Shown here: positions 1 to 7,547 of the stretch, in pieces
Layout of the letters: every line of letters begins with the position of its first letter
Numbering within the stretch: the stretch's first letter is position 1
Assembly (NCBI GenBank): GCA_015494005.1
Contig: WGCB01000377.1
Location: 1 to 7,547, forward strand
Reading direction: 5' to 3'
DNA length: 7,547 nucleotides
From: Caldilineaceae bacterium
GTDB taxonomy: Bacteria; Chloroflexota; Anaerolineae; Caldilineales; Caldilineaceae
Program-made: the position numbers and the translations under genes
The notes under the pieces: model-generated
Databases searched by the model: none
Seen by the model: the letters and a program-made list of their open reading frames with translations, nothing else
Told to the model about the DNA's origin: nothing

Positions 1-1
1 C

Positions 2-832
2 TTCCAGACGGCCGGCCAGGCGCCCCTCCACGCCCGGGAGCCAGCCCGGACCCTGCTGGCCTTCCTCTGGCTCCTCCACAACCCCCGCTCCCGCCTGCAC
101 CTGGAGCACATCCTGGCTCAGGGGCCGGGGGCCCTCTCGGGGAAACTCCTGGCCCGGCTGCCGGACCCGACCCCCTTCCCCTCCCTGGAGGCCTGGCTGG
201 ACCAGGCAGGCCAGGACCCCGCCCTGGACTTGGCTCAGCGAACCCGGCTCCAGGAGCTGGCCGCCTTCTGGACGGCCCTGGTGCCCCTGGCCTCCCTGCA
301 GCCCCTGCCCCAGCTCATCCAGCGCATCCACGCCTTCGTCCAGCCCTGGGCCCAGCTTCCCCTGGACCCGGAGGCCCTCCAGCGGCTGCTGGCCTGGTCC
401 CAGGAGCGGACGTCCCTGGCCGACTTCCTGGAGGCGGTGGCCCTGGAGAGCGAGACGGACGTCTACGACCCCCGGGCGGACCGGGTGGCCCTGCTGACCC
501 TGCACGCGGCCAAGGGGCTGGAGTTCCCGGTGGTCTTCCTGGTGGGGTGCGAGGAGGGGCTGCTGCCCTACCTGCCGGAGAAGGGGCGGGCGGATGTGGA
601 GGAGGAGCGGCGGCTCTTCTACGTGGGCATGACCCGGGCCCAGCGCAAGCTGATCCTGGTCCACGCGGGGCGGCGTTTCCTCTTCGGCCAGGCCATGGAG
701 AACCGGCCCTCCCGCTTCCTGGCGGACATCCAGGCTGCGCTCAAGGAGCTGAGGGAAGCCCAGGCCCGGCCCCGCCGTCCTCGGGAGGAGGGGGTGCAGC
801 TGAGCCTCTTCGACCTGGGCGGGGAGGGCTGA
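2..832 (+). CDS. UvrD/Rep-family (superfamily 1) DNA helicase, C-terminal part
   Basis: This is the 3' end of a superfamily 1A DNA helicase. The frame is open from base 2 to the TGA at 830-832 (276 residues visible), so the ATP-binding N-terminal half lies outside the window. Two family motifs are clear. Motif V is LLTLHAAKGLEF at about nt 491-526, followed by PVVFLVGCEEGLLP. Motif VI is EEERRLFYVGMTRA at about nt 599-640, with the arginine that contacts ATP. These proteins are 3'-5' translocases in DNA repair or replication restart. The preceding roughly 160 residues are leucine-rich and helical, as expected for part of the 2B/2A region. After the helicase core come a basic stretch (RPRRPREE) and a C-terminal QLSLF peptide that matches the beta-clamp-binding consensus. 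Whether it is UvrD, PcrA, Rep or a less-known subfamily cannot be decided without the N-terminus. It converges on the permease gene with a 30-bp gap. Confidence 0.93.
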   Translation, partial: FQTAGQAPLHAREPARTLLAFLWLLHNPRSRLHLEHILAQGPGALSGKLLARLPDPTPFPSLEAWLDQAGQDPALDLAQRTRLQELAAFWTALVPLASLQPLPQLIQRIHAFVQPWAQLPLDPEALQRLLAWSQERTSLADFLEAVALESETDVYDPRADRVALLTLHAAKGLEFPVVFLVGCEEGLLPYLPEKGRADVEEERRLFYVGMTRAQRKLILVHAGRRFLFGQAMENRPSRFLADIQAALKELREAQARPRRPREEGVQLSLFDLGGEG

Positions 833-840
833 GCTCAGCC
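827..840. repeat. 14-bp perfect palindrome at the helicase stop codon
   Basis: GGCTGAGCTCAGCC is a perfect palindrome that includes the helicase TGA stop. It lies in the 30-bp gap between the convergent helicase and permease genes. No T-run follows it on either strand, so it is not a classical intrinsic terminator. It could still act as a weak 3'-end hairpin for the convergent messages. A function is inferred only from position. Confidence 0.4.
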
Positions 841-862
841 GGTCGCGAGGGCGCCGGGTCCG

Positions 863-2755
<1,893 letters not shown>

Positions 2756-2764
2756 GGGCGCGCG

Positions 2765-2769
2765 TTCCT
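2765..2769 (-). promoter_or_regulatory. Ribosome binding site deciding the permease start
   Basis: The minus-strand AGGAA lies 9 nt before the GTG at 2755. The frame is open further upstream, but that part is the terminator hairpin and would encode a polar, non-family leader. The Shine-Dalgarno spacing and the immediate start of the hydrophobic segment favour the 2755 start. Confidence 0.6.
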
Positions 2770-2803
2770 GGTGGTTGCCATCCAGCGGTAGGGGGTGAGA
2801 TGC

Positions 2804-2838
2804 AAAAACACCCGACCATGCAAAGGAGGCCGGGTGTT
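2804..2838 (-). terminator. Intrinsic terminator of tRNA-Gly
   Basis: On the minus strand, the arm AACACCCGGCC (2838-2828) pairs with GGTCGGGTGTT (2817-2807). This gives an 11-bp stem with one G-T pair and a 10-nt loop. A TTTTT run (2808-2804) closes the stem and follows it. It starts 5 nt after the encoded CCA of the tRNA and ends 48 nt before the permease start, so it should end the tRNA transcript. Confidence 0.85.
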
Positions 2839-2843
2839 CCACG

Positions 2844-2918
2844 TGGAGCGGGCGAACGGATTCGAACCGTCGACATTCAGCTTGGGAAGCTGACGTTCTA
2901 CCACTGAACTACGCCCGC
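2844..2918 (-). tRNA. tRNA-Gly (anticodon CCC), 3' CCA encoded
   Basis: The cloverleaf is complete on the minus strand. The 7-bp acceptor stem is GCGGGCG/CGCCCGC. The D arm is GTTC/GAAC with loop AGTGGTA. The anticodon stem is TCAGC/GCTGA with the 7-nt loop TTCCCAA, giving anticodon CCC, which reads the glycine codon GGG. The variable loop has 5 nt. The T arm is GACGG/CCGTT with loop TTCGAAT. The discriminator base is T, and CCA follows in the DNA (2846-2844). The mature body without CCA is 72 nt (2918-2847). It has its own promoter immediately upstream and a terminator immediately downstream, so it looks like a monocistronic tRNA gene. All stems pair with only one G-T pair, and nothing suggests a pseudogene. 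Confidence 0.97.
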
Positions 2919-2929
2919 ATCTGTCCAAT

Positions 2930-2958
2930 ATTATATGAACCCGCTGGATCCCTGTCAA
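2930..2958 (-). promoter_or_regulatory. Consensus sigma70-type promoter of tRNA-Gly
   Basis: On the minus strand, TTGACA (2958-2953) and TATAAT (2935-2930) are perfect consensus boxes separated by exactly 17 nt. There are 11 nt between the -10 box and the first tRNA base. A start near 2923 would leave a leader of about 5 nt for RNase P to remove. The whole spacer except two bases is one arm of a perfect inverted repeat. Confidence 0.9.
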
Positions 2959-2980
2959 GTTTGGCGGGATCCAGCGGGTT
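2938..2980. repeat. Perfect 15-bp inverted repeat around the tRNA promoter -35 box
   Basis: AACCCGCTGGATCCC (2938-2952) and GGGATCCAGCGGGTT (2966-2980) are exact reverse complements with a 13-nt loop that contains the -35 hexamer. On the minus strand it lies 79 nt after the propeller gene stop. It could therefore end that transcript, although the sequence after the stem (CATATAATATT) is only moderately T-rich. It could equally be an operator for the tRNA promoter. The repeat is certain; the role is inference. Confidence 0.85.
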
Positions 2981-3058
2981 CCTTCGTGTAGCGAAACATG
3001 GGCGGGATGGATTCTGGGGAGAGATGGGCTCATCCGGGTCCATGCCTGTCGCGTCGGG

Positions 3059-4345
3059 CTAGGGGAAGACGTTCACCTGGGTCTGGCTGGTGGACGTGGC
3101 GCCGTCGTTGTCCGTCACCGTGAGCTCGAAGATGAGCTGGACCACCGGGTAGCTGCGCACTCTGGGCGCCCGGAAGCGGGGGGTGGCGGTGTTGGCCCTG
3201 CGCAGGCGCACCTTCGGCCCGGTCAGCTGCTTCCAGCTGTATCCCACGATGGTGCCGTCCGGGTCGTAGGAGTAGGCGCCGTTCAGGGTGACCCGGGCCC
3301 GGGAGGGAACGGCCTGGGAGAGGCCGGCATTGGCCACTGGCGGCACGTTGACCGTGCCGTTGGCGTCGTAGCTGCCCACCAGGCTGGGCGCGGATGGGGA
3401 GCTCACGTCCAGGATGCGGAAGCGGGTGGCCACGCTCACGTAGGCGTAGCTGCCCTCCACCACCACGCTGGTGGCTCCGTCCGAGGCCTCCAACGCCACC
3501 TCCTGGGGGTTGGTCCGGTCCGTCACGTCGAAGATGCGCAGGCCGGCCCCGCCGTTGGCGATGTAGGCGTAGTTGCCTGCCACGAAGATGTCACTGACGT
3601 TGGGCAGGCTGGTGCTGCTCAGGAAGGGCATGGTGGCGATGGAGCCGTCCAGGATGTCGAAGGTGTTGACGCCGCTGGAGATGTAGACATAGCCGCCGCC
3701 TGCGAAGACTTGGTAGGAGTTCCCGTAGTAGTTCTGCCCGGCGGAGCTCAGGGAGCCGTTGGCGTTGATGTTGAAGCGGGTGATCTTGGGGCCGGCCAGA
3801 TAGACCTGGCCGTTGTCGCCGATGTGCACCTTGCGGGAGGGGCTCCCGCCCACGCCGTTGAAGCCCTGATCCACCGGGGCGGCTGGGTTGGAGACGTCCA
3901 CCCAGTGCAGGTAGCCGTAGTCCGTGGAGACGTAGGCGTGGTTGCCGCTCACCTCCACGGAGCGGGCAGGCACCTCCGTGCCGAAATAGTAGAGGGACGT
4001 CACGCTGATCTACTGGGGCGCGGCTGGGTTCTGGACATCCCAGATGGCCAGGTCGCCTTCGTCCGCGGCCACGTAGAGGCGCTGGGTGGCCGCGTCGTAG
4101 AAGAGATCCTCCACGGTCCCCTGCTCCTGGATGGCATCGGAGACCAGGCTAATGTTGGCCCGGTCGGAGACGTCCAGAATGACCACGCCACCTCCTCCGA
4201 TGGCGTAGAAGGCCAGCTGGCGGCTGGTGTCCAGGACCAGCCCCCGGGCCCCGCCCAGGTGGGAGGCTTGGGCGGGCTGTCCGCCCAGTCCAAGCAGTGA
4301 GACAAGCACGGATACCAACAGGAACAGCCGGAACAGGGTTTTCAT
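3059..4345 (-). pseudogene. Secreted LVIVD-repeat beta-propeller protein with PKD/REJ-like domain, interrupted by an in-frame TAG
   Basis: The ATG at 4345 is preceded by GAGGAGG at 5-nt spacing. It begins a typical signal peptide (MKTLFRLFLL..., AQA cleavage site near residue 27), so the product is exported. About seven LVIVD-type repeats follow; examples are VVILDVSDRANISLV, LAIWDVQNPAAPQ, HWVDVSNPAAP, RIFDVTDRTNPQEV and RILDVSSPSAPSLVGSY. Seven repeats would close one seven-bladed propeller. The C-terminus, about residues 335-428, is a PKD/REJ-like domain (PPVANAG, YSYDPDGTI, ELTVTDNDGATS), common in surface proteins. Codon 112 (4012-4010) is TAG, and the same frame continues with full family similarity to the terminal TAG at 3061-3059. 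The substitution separates blades 1-2 from 3-7. Restart at the GTG at 4003 has no visible ribosome binding site. Function is unknown beyond a likely extracellular binding or scaffold role. It could be a recent pseudogene, a read-through gene or a sequencing error. Confidence 0.85.
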
Positions 4346-4350
4346 GGGGA

Positions 4351-4357
4351 CCTCCTC
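4351..4357 (-). promoter_or_regulatory. Ribosome binding site deciding the propeller-protein start
   Basis: The minus-strand GAGGAGG is separated by 5 nt from the ATG at 4345, which starts directly with the signal peptide. A longer frame could begin at a GTG at 4378, but it would translate through this site and add a charged leader before the signal peptide. Confidence 0.8.
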
Positions 4358-4439
4358 GGGTCGGTTAGGAAGGGGCACACAGCTGGGCCAGGGGGATGGC
4401 GGGCGGCACGGTGTGAGGTTTCCCCATCAAGATAGCAGG

Positions 4440-4469
4440 AATAACTTGTTGAGAGATTGACAAGCTATT
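4440..4469. repeat. Imperfect inverted repeat, candidate operator
   Basis: AATAACTTGT (4440-4449) and ACAAGCTATT (4460-4469) match as inverted repeats at 9 of 10 positions across a 10-nt spacer. The half-site centres are 20 bp apart, about two helical turns. It overlaps the candidate -35 region on both strands of the divergent region, which suits a regulator binding site. No regulator gene is seen in the window. Confidence 0.45.
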
Positions 4470-4585
4470 ACAGAAGGATTACGCGCCGGAGAATGCCTGG
4501 GCCTGCCGAGGACGGAGCCCGGTTGCGCATTTCCGGGAGCCAGGCTACCATGGATCCATCCTCCAGAGCCCTGAACCCATCCACC

Positions 4586-4591
4586 AAGGAG
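4586..4591 (+). promoter_or_regulatory. Ribosome binding site of the PLP enzyme gene
   Basis: AAGGAG lies 5 nt before the ATG at 4597 and supports that start. Confidence 0.75.
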
Positions 4592-4596
4592 CTCCC

Positions 4597-5781
4597 ATGG
4601 ACCATCGACTCGATCTTCCCCTGCCCCAGCTCGCGGATCAGTTCCTCCTGCGCCCGGATGTGACCTTCCTGAACCACGGCAGTTTCGGTGCCTGTCCCCG
4701 GCCTGTCTTCGAGCGCTACCAGGCCTGGCAGCGGGAGCTGGAAGCCCAGCCAGTGGATTTTCTGGTGCGCCGTCTCCCCGGCCTGCTGACCGAGGCCCGG
4801 ACCGCCCTGGCCGGCACCGTGGGCGCGGCGCCGGAGGATCTGGTCTTCGTGGCCAATGCCACCTTCGGGGTGAACATCGTGGCTCGCTCCCTGGCTCTGC
4901 AGCCAGGGGACGAGGTGCTGACCACGAATCACGAGTACGGGGCTGCGGAACGGGCCTGGCGCTTCAACTGCCGGCAGCGAGGCGCCCGCCTGGTGCACCA
5001 GCCCTTGCCCCTGCCCGTCCAGGAACCGGAGGAGCTGGTGGAGGCCCTGTGGCAGGGGGTGACGCCGCGCACCCGGGTCATCTTCCTGAGCCACATCACC
5101 TCGCCCACCGCTCTCATCCTGCCCGTCCAGGCCATCTGCCAGCGGGCCCGAGAGGCGGGCATCCTCACCCTGGTGGACGGGGCCCATGCCCCGGGGCAGG
5201 TGGCGCTGGATCTGGAGGCGCTGGGCCCGGACTTCTACACGGGCAACTGCCACAAGTGGCTCTGCAGCCCAAAGGGGGCCGCCTTCCTGTATGCCCGGCC
5301 CGAGCACCAGGCCCTGTTGGAGCCCCTGGTGGTGAGCTGGGGCTGGGAGAGCCCTCAGCCTGGTCCGTCCCCCTTCCTGGACTACTTCGAGTGGATCGGC
5401 ACCGTGGATCCCGCGCCCCTGCTCAGCGTGCCAGAGGCCATCCGCTTCCTGGAGGAATGGCAGTGGCCCGCGGTCCGGGAGGCCTGCCATCGGCTGGGGG
5501 TGGCCACCCGGGCCCGCATCCAGGAGCTGACTGGCCTGGCGCCCCTCTGCCCGGAGTCGTCCGACTGGTGGGTGCAGATGTTCGCTGCGCCTCTGCCCGT
5601 GCCCCTGGGCTCCGCACCGGCCCTCCGAGAGCGGCTCTGGGAGGAGTTTCGCATTGAGGTGCCTGTGTTGGAGTGGGAAGGGAGAACCCTGATCCGGGTC
5701 TCCGTCCAGGCCTACAACAGCCCGGCCCAGATGGATCGCCTGCTGGAGGCCCTGGCCGTCTGCCTGGCCGAGCTGCCCTGA
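4597..5781 (+). CDS. Class V aminotransferase-fold PLP enzyme (isopenicillin-N epimerase/EgtE-like)
   Basis: This is a 394-residue cytosolic fold-type I PLP enzyme of normal family length. The N-terminal motif FLNHGSFGACP (about 24-34) is typical of the CefD-like branch. The PLP-binding aspartate is D194 in TLVDGAHAPGQ. The Schiff-base lysine is K220 in NCHKWLCSPKGAAFLYA. The C-terminal small domain ends in RVSVQAYNSPAQMDRLLEAL, again standard for the family. Members include isopenicillin-N epimerase and the hercynylcysteine sulfoxide lyase of ergothioneine synthesis, but many homologues are untested and the substrate cannot be read from sequence. No beta-lactam or ergothioneine genes are near, so neither specific role is supported. 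The gene stands alone on the plus strand, with a good ribosome binding site and a hairpin terminator region downstream. A long antisense frame over it is a GC-driven shadow. Confidence 0.9.
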   Translation: MDHRLDLPLPQLADQFLLRPDVTFLNHGSFGACPRPVFERYQAWQRELEAQPVDFLVRRLPGLLTEARTALAGTVGAAPEDLVFVANATFGVNIVARSLALQPGDEVLTTNHEYGAAERAWRFNCRQRGARLVHQPLPLPVQEPEELVEALWQGVTPRTRVIFLSHITSPTALILPVQAICQRAREAGILTLVDGAHAPGQVALDLEALGPDFYTGNCHKWLCSPKGAAFLYARPEHQALLEPLVVSWGWESPQPGPSPFLDYFEWIGTVDPAPLLSVPEAIRFLEEWQWPAVREACHRLGVATRARIQELTGLAPLCPESSDWWVQMFAAPLPVPLGSAPALRERLWEEFRIEVPVLEWEGRTLIRVSVQAYNSPAQMDRLLEALAVCLAELP

Positions 5782-5821
5782 TCCCAGGGCCATTTGCACC
5801 CACAACGACTGCACCAATAGC

Positions 5822-5852
5822 AAAAGGGCGAGCACTCAACATGCTCGCCCTT
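5822..5852 (-). terminator. Intrinsic terminator between convergent genes, probably bidirectional
   Basis: The 11-bp perfect stem AAGGGCGAGCA/TGCTCGCCCTT (5824-5834 and 5842-5852) encloses a 7-nt loop. On the minus strand the stem ends in TTTT, so it best terminates the cytochrome transcript 32 nt after its stop. On the plus strand the tail is TTCGCTTGCT, which is weaker. A second small hairpin for the plus-strand message (GTCCGGC/GCTGGAC, 5861-5880, one G-T pair) lies between it and the cytochrome stop. Confidence 0.75.
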
Positions 5853-5883
5853 CGCTTGCTGTCCGGCAATCCGGCTGGACCGG

Positions 5884-6777
5884 TTACTGCCCCTTGTCCG
5901 GGTTGAGCAGCCAGTCCACCAGGTTGTTCAGCTCTTCGTCGCTCAGCTTCTCGCCGAAGTTCTGGGGCATGACGCCGCTTGGATAGCCCTCCACCACGTG
6001 GGCCTCCGGGTTGACGATGCTTTCCCGCACGTACTCCTCCGCTGTCTCGCCTTCCACCCGGCTGCCGGCCACCTCGGCCAGGTTGGTCAGATCCGGGCCG
6101 ACCGTGCCCACAGCGCCGGCGATGCCAGCGATGGTGTGGCAGCCGCCACAGCCCAGGGTAGCGAAGAGATCGGCCGGATCTCGGGGGCCGGTGGTTTCCT
6201 CAGGCGCCTCCTCCGCGGGGGCAGCGGCTTCGCCCTCCACCGCGGCGATGGTCTGCTGCTCGCAGGGCACGGGCACGTCCTGGAAGCACTGCCAGGGATC
6301 TTCCTCGGCCGTCTGCTCCAGGGCGGTCTTTTTCCAGTTCAGGACGAACTTGACCACATCGTTCACCTGGTCATCCCGGAAGGGGCCGCCGTAGCGATGG
6401 CTCCAGGTAGGCATTTCCTGGGCCCACTGGCTGTTCTTCTTGCTGGGCCGGCCCGAGGCCACTGTCAGCTTGATGTACTGTTCCAGGGATCCGGCGAACT
6501 TCACATCTTTGATACGCCGGGTGAAGAAGTAGTGGCTGTTCAGGGCCGGAGCCACAGCCGGCAACCCCTTGCCGTCCTCTCCGTGACAGGTGGTGCAGTT
6601 GTTCTTGAAGAGCGCCGCGCCGTTCTCGATGCTGCGCCCCTCCCAGTTGAGGGTCTGCACCTGCATCCGGGGTTCCTCGGTGAACAACACCACCAACACC
6701 AGAGCGAACATGCCCAGCGAAGCGAGGATGCCAAGGATGATCTTCAAAATCGGCGATTTAATGAACAAGCCTTGCAT
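5884..6777 (-). CDS. Membrane-anchored diheme cytochrome c of a quinol oxidoreductase
   Basis: This is a 297-residue c-type cytochrome. One N-terminal membrane segment (about 11-32) follows a basic start (IKSPILK), so the heme domains should face outward. The first heme site is C61-T-T-C-H65 with a likely Met ligand at M122 (QEMPTW). The second is C210-G-G-C-H214 with a likely Met ligand at M270 (GVMPQNFG). The two domains are joined by an acidic, Ala/Glu/Pro-rich linker (about 180-198) preceded by a cysteine pair, C164 and C172, that is not part of a heme motif. The ATG at 6777 follows GAGGTG, and the gene starts 8 bp after the cytochrome b-type gene, so the two are surely co-transcribed and probably share a complex. 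It likely takes electrons from the quinol-oxidising core and passes them to a soluble acceptor or terminal oxidase. It is tentatively the cytochrome c subunit of a bc-type menaquinol complex. Confidence 0.92.
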   Translation of the reverse strand: MQGLFIKSPILKIILGILASLGMFALVLVVLFTEEPRMQVQTLNWEGRSIENGAALFKNNCTTCHGEDGKGLPAVAPALNSHYFFTRRIKDVKFAGSLEQYIKLTVASGRPSKKNSQWAQEMPTWSHRYGGPFRDDQVNDVVKFVLNWKKTALEQTAEEDPWQCFQDVPVPCEQQTIAAVEGEAAAPAEEAPEETTGPRDPADLFATLGCGGCHTIAGIAGAVGTVGPDLTNLAEVAGSRVEGETAEEYVRESIVNPEAHVVEGYPSGVMPQNFGEKLSDEELNNLVDWLLNPDKGQ

Positions 6778-6785
6778 GGGTCACC

Positions 6786-7547
6786 TCACTCCGCGCTGTC
6801 CTGGGACATGACCTCGAAGATCCGCTGGAAGTACTCGGTCTTCGGGCCGTACTGCTCCCAGTAGTAGGAATTCTCGTGCAGCCAGAAATGCTTCTCGAAG
6901 GACTCTTCCTTGCCTTCCGGGCTGACCCAGTAGATCTCCCAGTCGATCTGTTTGAGATCCGCCTGCACCTGGCTGATGATCAGGAGCCCATACGGGTTGT
7001 TGAAGTTGGGATCCTTTTTCTCCCAGATGTCGATGAGCTCCCGATACTCGTCCATGACCCGAGCGAACTCCGGATCCTCGTACTCGACCTCCTCCCGAGT
7101 GTCCCAGGTGCCCACGGGCAGGTGCTCGTAGCCCACCTCCCGGACCGGACCCACGCCCTCCTCGGGCATCATCTCCTGGACCACTTCCACCGGAGCGGCG
7201 GCCTGCACCGCGTAGTTGGGCGTGCCCATCCAGCTCAGGACGATCATCACCGCCCCGGCCACGATGCCCGAGACGATGGCCACCCGGCGGTCCTTGCCCC
7301 GTCGGCTGGGGTTGGGATCCAGGTAGGGGATGGCGGCCAGGAGGACCAGCAGGATGCCCGGGATGTAGACGCCGGCGATGGTCTTGTCCGCCACCTTCAA
7401 CAGGCCCTGGAGCCAGTAGAAGTACCAGGGCGCCACCGTGTGCAGCGGGGTGGACTGGGGATTGGCGATGTGTTCCAGGGGCGCCTGGAAGAAGAAGACG
7501 GTGAGCAGGGTCAGGAGGGCAGTGGTGCCCATGAGGAAGCTCAGCTC
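6786..7547 (-). CDS. Cytochrome b C-terminal (subunit IV-like) protein of a bc-type quinol complex, 5' partial
   Basis: The frame is open to the right edge, and the residues before the ATG at 7532 (ELSFL) fit the family, so the gene is cut at its 5' end. Three membrane segments are visible, counting from that ATG: 4-15 onward, 52-70 and 83-102. The loop [20 protein letters not shown] (about 26-45) is the quinol-oxidation-site region, where APWY replaces the usual PEWY. The second loop ([12 protein letters not shown]) is strongly basic and so cytoplasmic, which puts the C-terminus outside. After the third segment comes an extension of about 146 residues, acidic and rich in Trp and Tyr (for example [24 protein letters not shown]), that the ordinary subunit IV lacks. 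No heme-c motif is in it. The diheme cytochrome follows 8 bp downstream. The Rieske and b-heme-binding genes would be expected upstream, beyond the window. Confidence 0.88.
   Translation of the reverse strand, partial: ELSFLMGTTALLTLLTVFFFQAPLEHIANPQSTPLHTVAPWYFYWLQGLLKVADKTIAGVYIPGILLVLLAAIPYLDPNPSRRGKDRRVAIVSGIVAGAVMIVLSWMGTPNYAVQAAAPVEVVQEMMPEEGVGPVREVGYEHLPVGTWDTREEVEYEDPEFARVMDEYRELIDIWEKKDPNFNNPYGLLIISQVQADLKQIDWEIYWVSPEGKEESFEKHFWLHENSYYWEQYGPKTEYFQRIFEVMSQDSAE

Larger units (their letters stand above)
4346..4596. promoter_or_regulatory. Divergent intergenic region, AT-rich centre
   Basis: This region separates the leftward propeller gene from the rightward PLP enzyme and must hold both start regions. 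Its centre (about 4428-4480) is clearly AT-richer than the surrounding DNA. On the minus strand, TGCTATCTT (4437-4429) resembles an extended -10 element. On the plus strand, TTGACA (4457-4462) is a perfect -35 hexamer, but the matching -10 position (TTACGC or TACGCG) is poor. Both calls are tentative. No convincing gene lies here; a short open frame from 4457 overlaps the enzyme gene out of frame. Confidence 0.4.

Noticed and set aside
2756..2842. Longer permease start at the GTG at 2842
   Set aside because: It lies 2 nt from the tRNA CCA end, and the extra 29 codons would be the terminator hairpin. The start at 2755 has a ribosome binding site and leads straight into the first membrane segment.
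3059..4003. A separate gene starting at the GTG at 4003
   Set aside because: It has no ribosome binding site and no signal peptide, and it begins in the middle of a propeller blade. It is the same frame as the upstream part, so I treat both as one interrupted gene.
4468..5835. 455-residue minus-strand frame over the PLP enzyme
   Set aside because: It is antisense to a gene with intact catalytic motifs. It has no recognisable domain, and high GC content readily leaves such frames open.

Overview
This is a GC-rich bacterial window with one partial gene at each end, four complete or interrupted protein genes, and one tRNA. The gene mix suggests a thermophile-like or environmental member of the Chloroflexota (Anaerolineae/Caldilineae type). 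It comprises an SLC13 permease with TrkA-C domains, a LVIVD-propeller protein with a PKD/REJ-type domain, and a cytochrome b/diheme cytochrome c pair with an APWY quinol-site motif. This taxonomic guess is an inference from protein style; no rRNA or marker gene is present.

Layout, left to right. The 3' part of a UvrD/Rep-family helicase (+) ends at 832 and converges on an SLC13-family anion permease (-, 2755 to 863). Upstream of the permease on the same strand lies a tRNA-Gly(CCC) gene with an encoded CCA end. The tRNA has a consensus sigma70-type promoter (TTGACA-17-TATAAT) and an intrinsic terminator. A perfect 15-bp inverted repeat is built around the -35 box of that promoter. Next is a secreted seven-bladed LVIVD beta-propeller protein with a C-terminal PKD/REJ-like domain (-, 4345 to 3059). 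Its reading frame is cut by a single in-frame TAG after blade 2. A 251-bp divergent intergenic region with an AT-rich imperfect inverted repeat separates it from a class V aminotransferase-fold PLP enzyme (+, 4597 to 5781). A bidirectional-looking terminator hairpin follows. The last two genes (-) are a membrane-anchored diheme cytochrome c and, 8 bp upstream of it, the C-terminal half-type cytochrome b (subunit IV-like) of a quinol:electron-acceptor oxidoreductase, which runs off the right edge.

How the genes work together. Only the last two genes form a clear functional unit. The subunit IV-like protein carries part of the quinol oxidation site, and the diheme cytochrome probably accepts electrons on the outer face of the membrane. 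The other genes appear to be independent housekeeping or accessory functions. I see no CRISPR array, insertion sequence, phage gene, or obvious undescribed multi-gene system. The most notable oddities are the amber-interrupted propeller gene, the tRNA promoter embedded in a perfect inverted repeat, a consensus beta-clamp-binding peptide at the helicase C-terminus, and a roughly 146-residue extension on the subunit IV-like protein.
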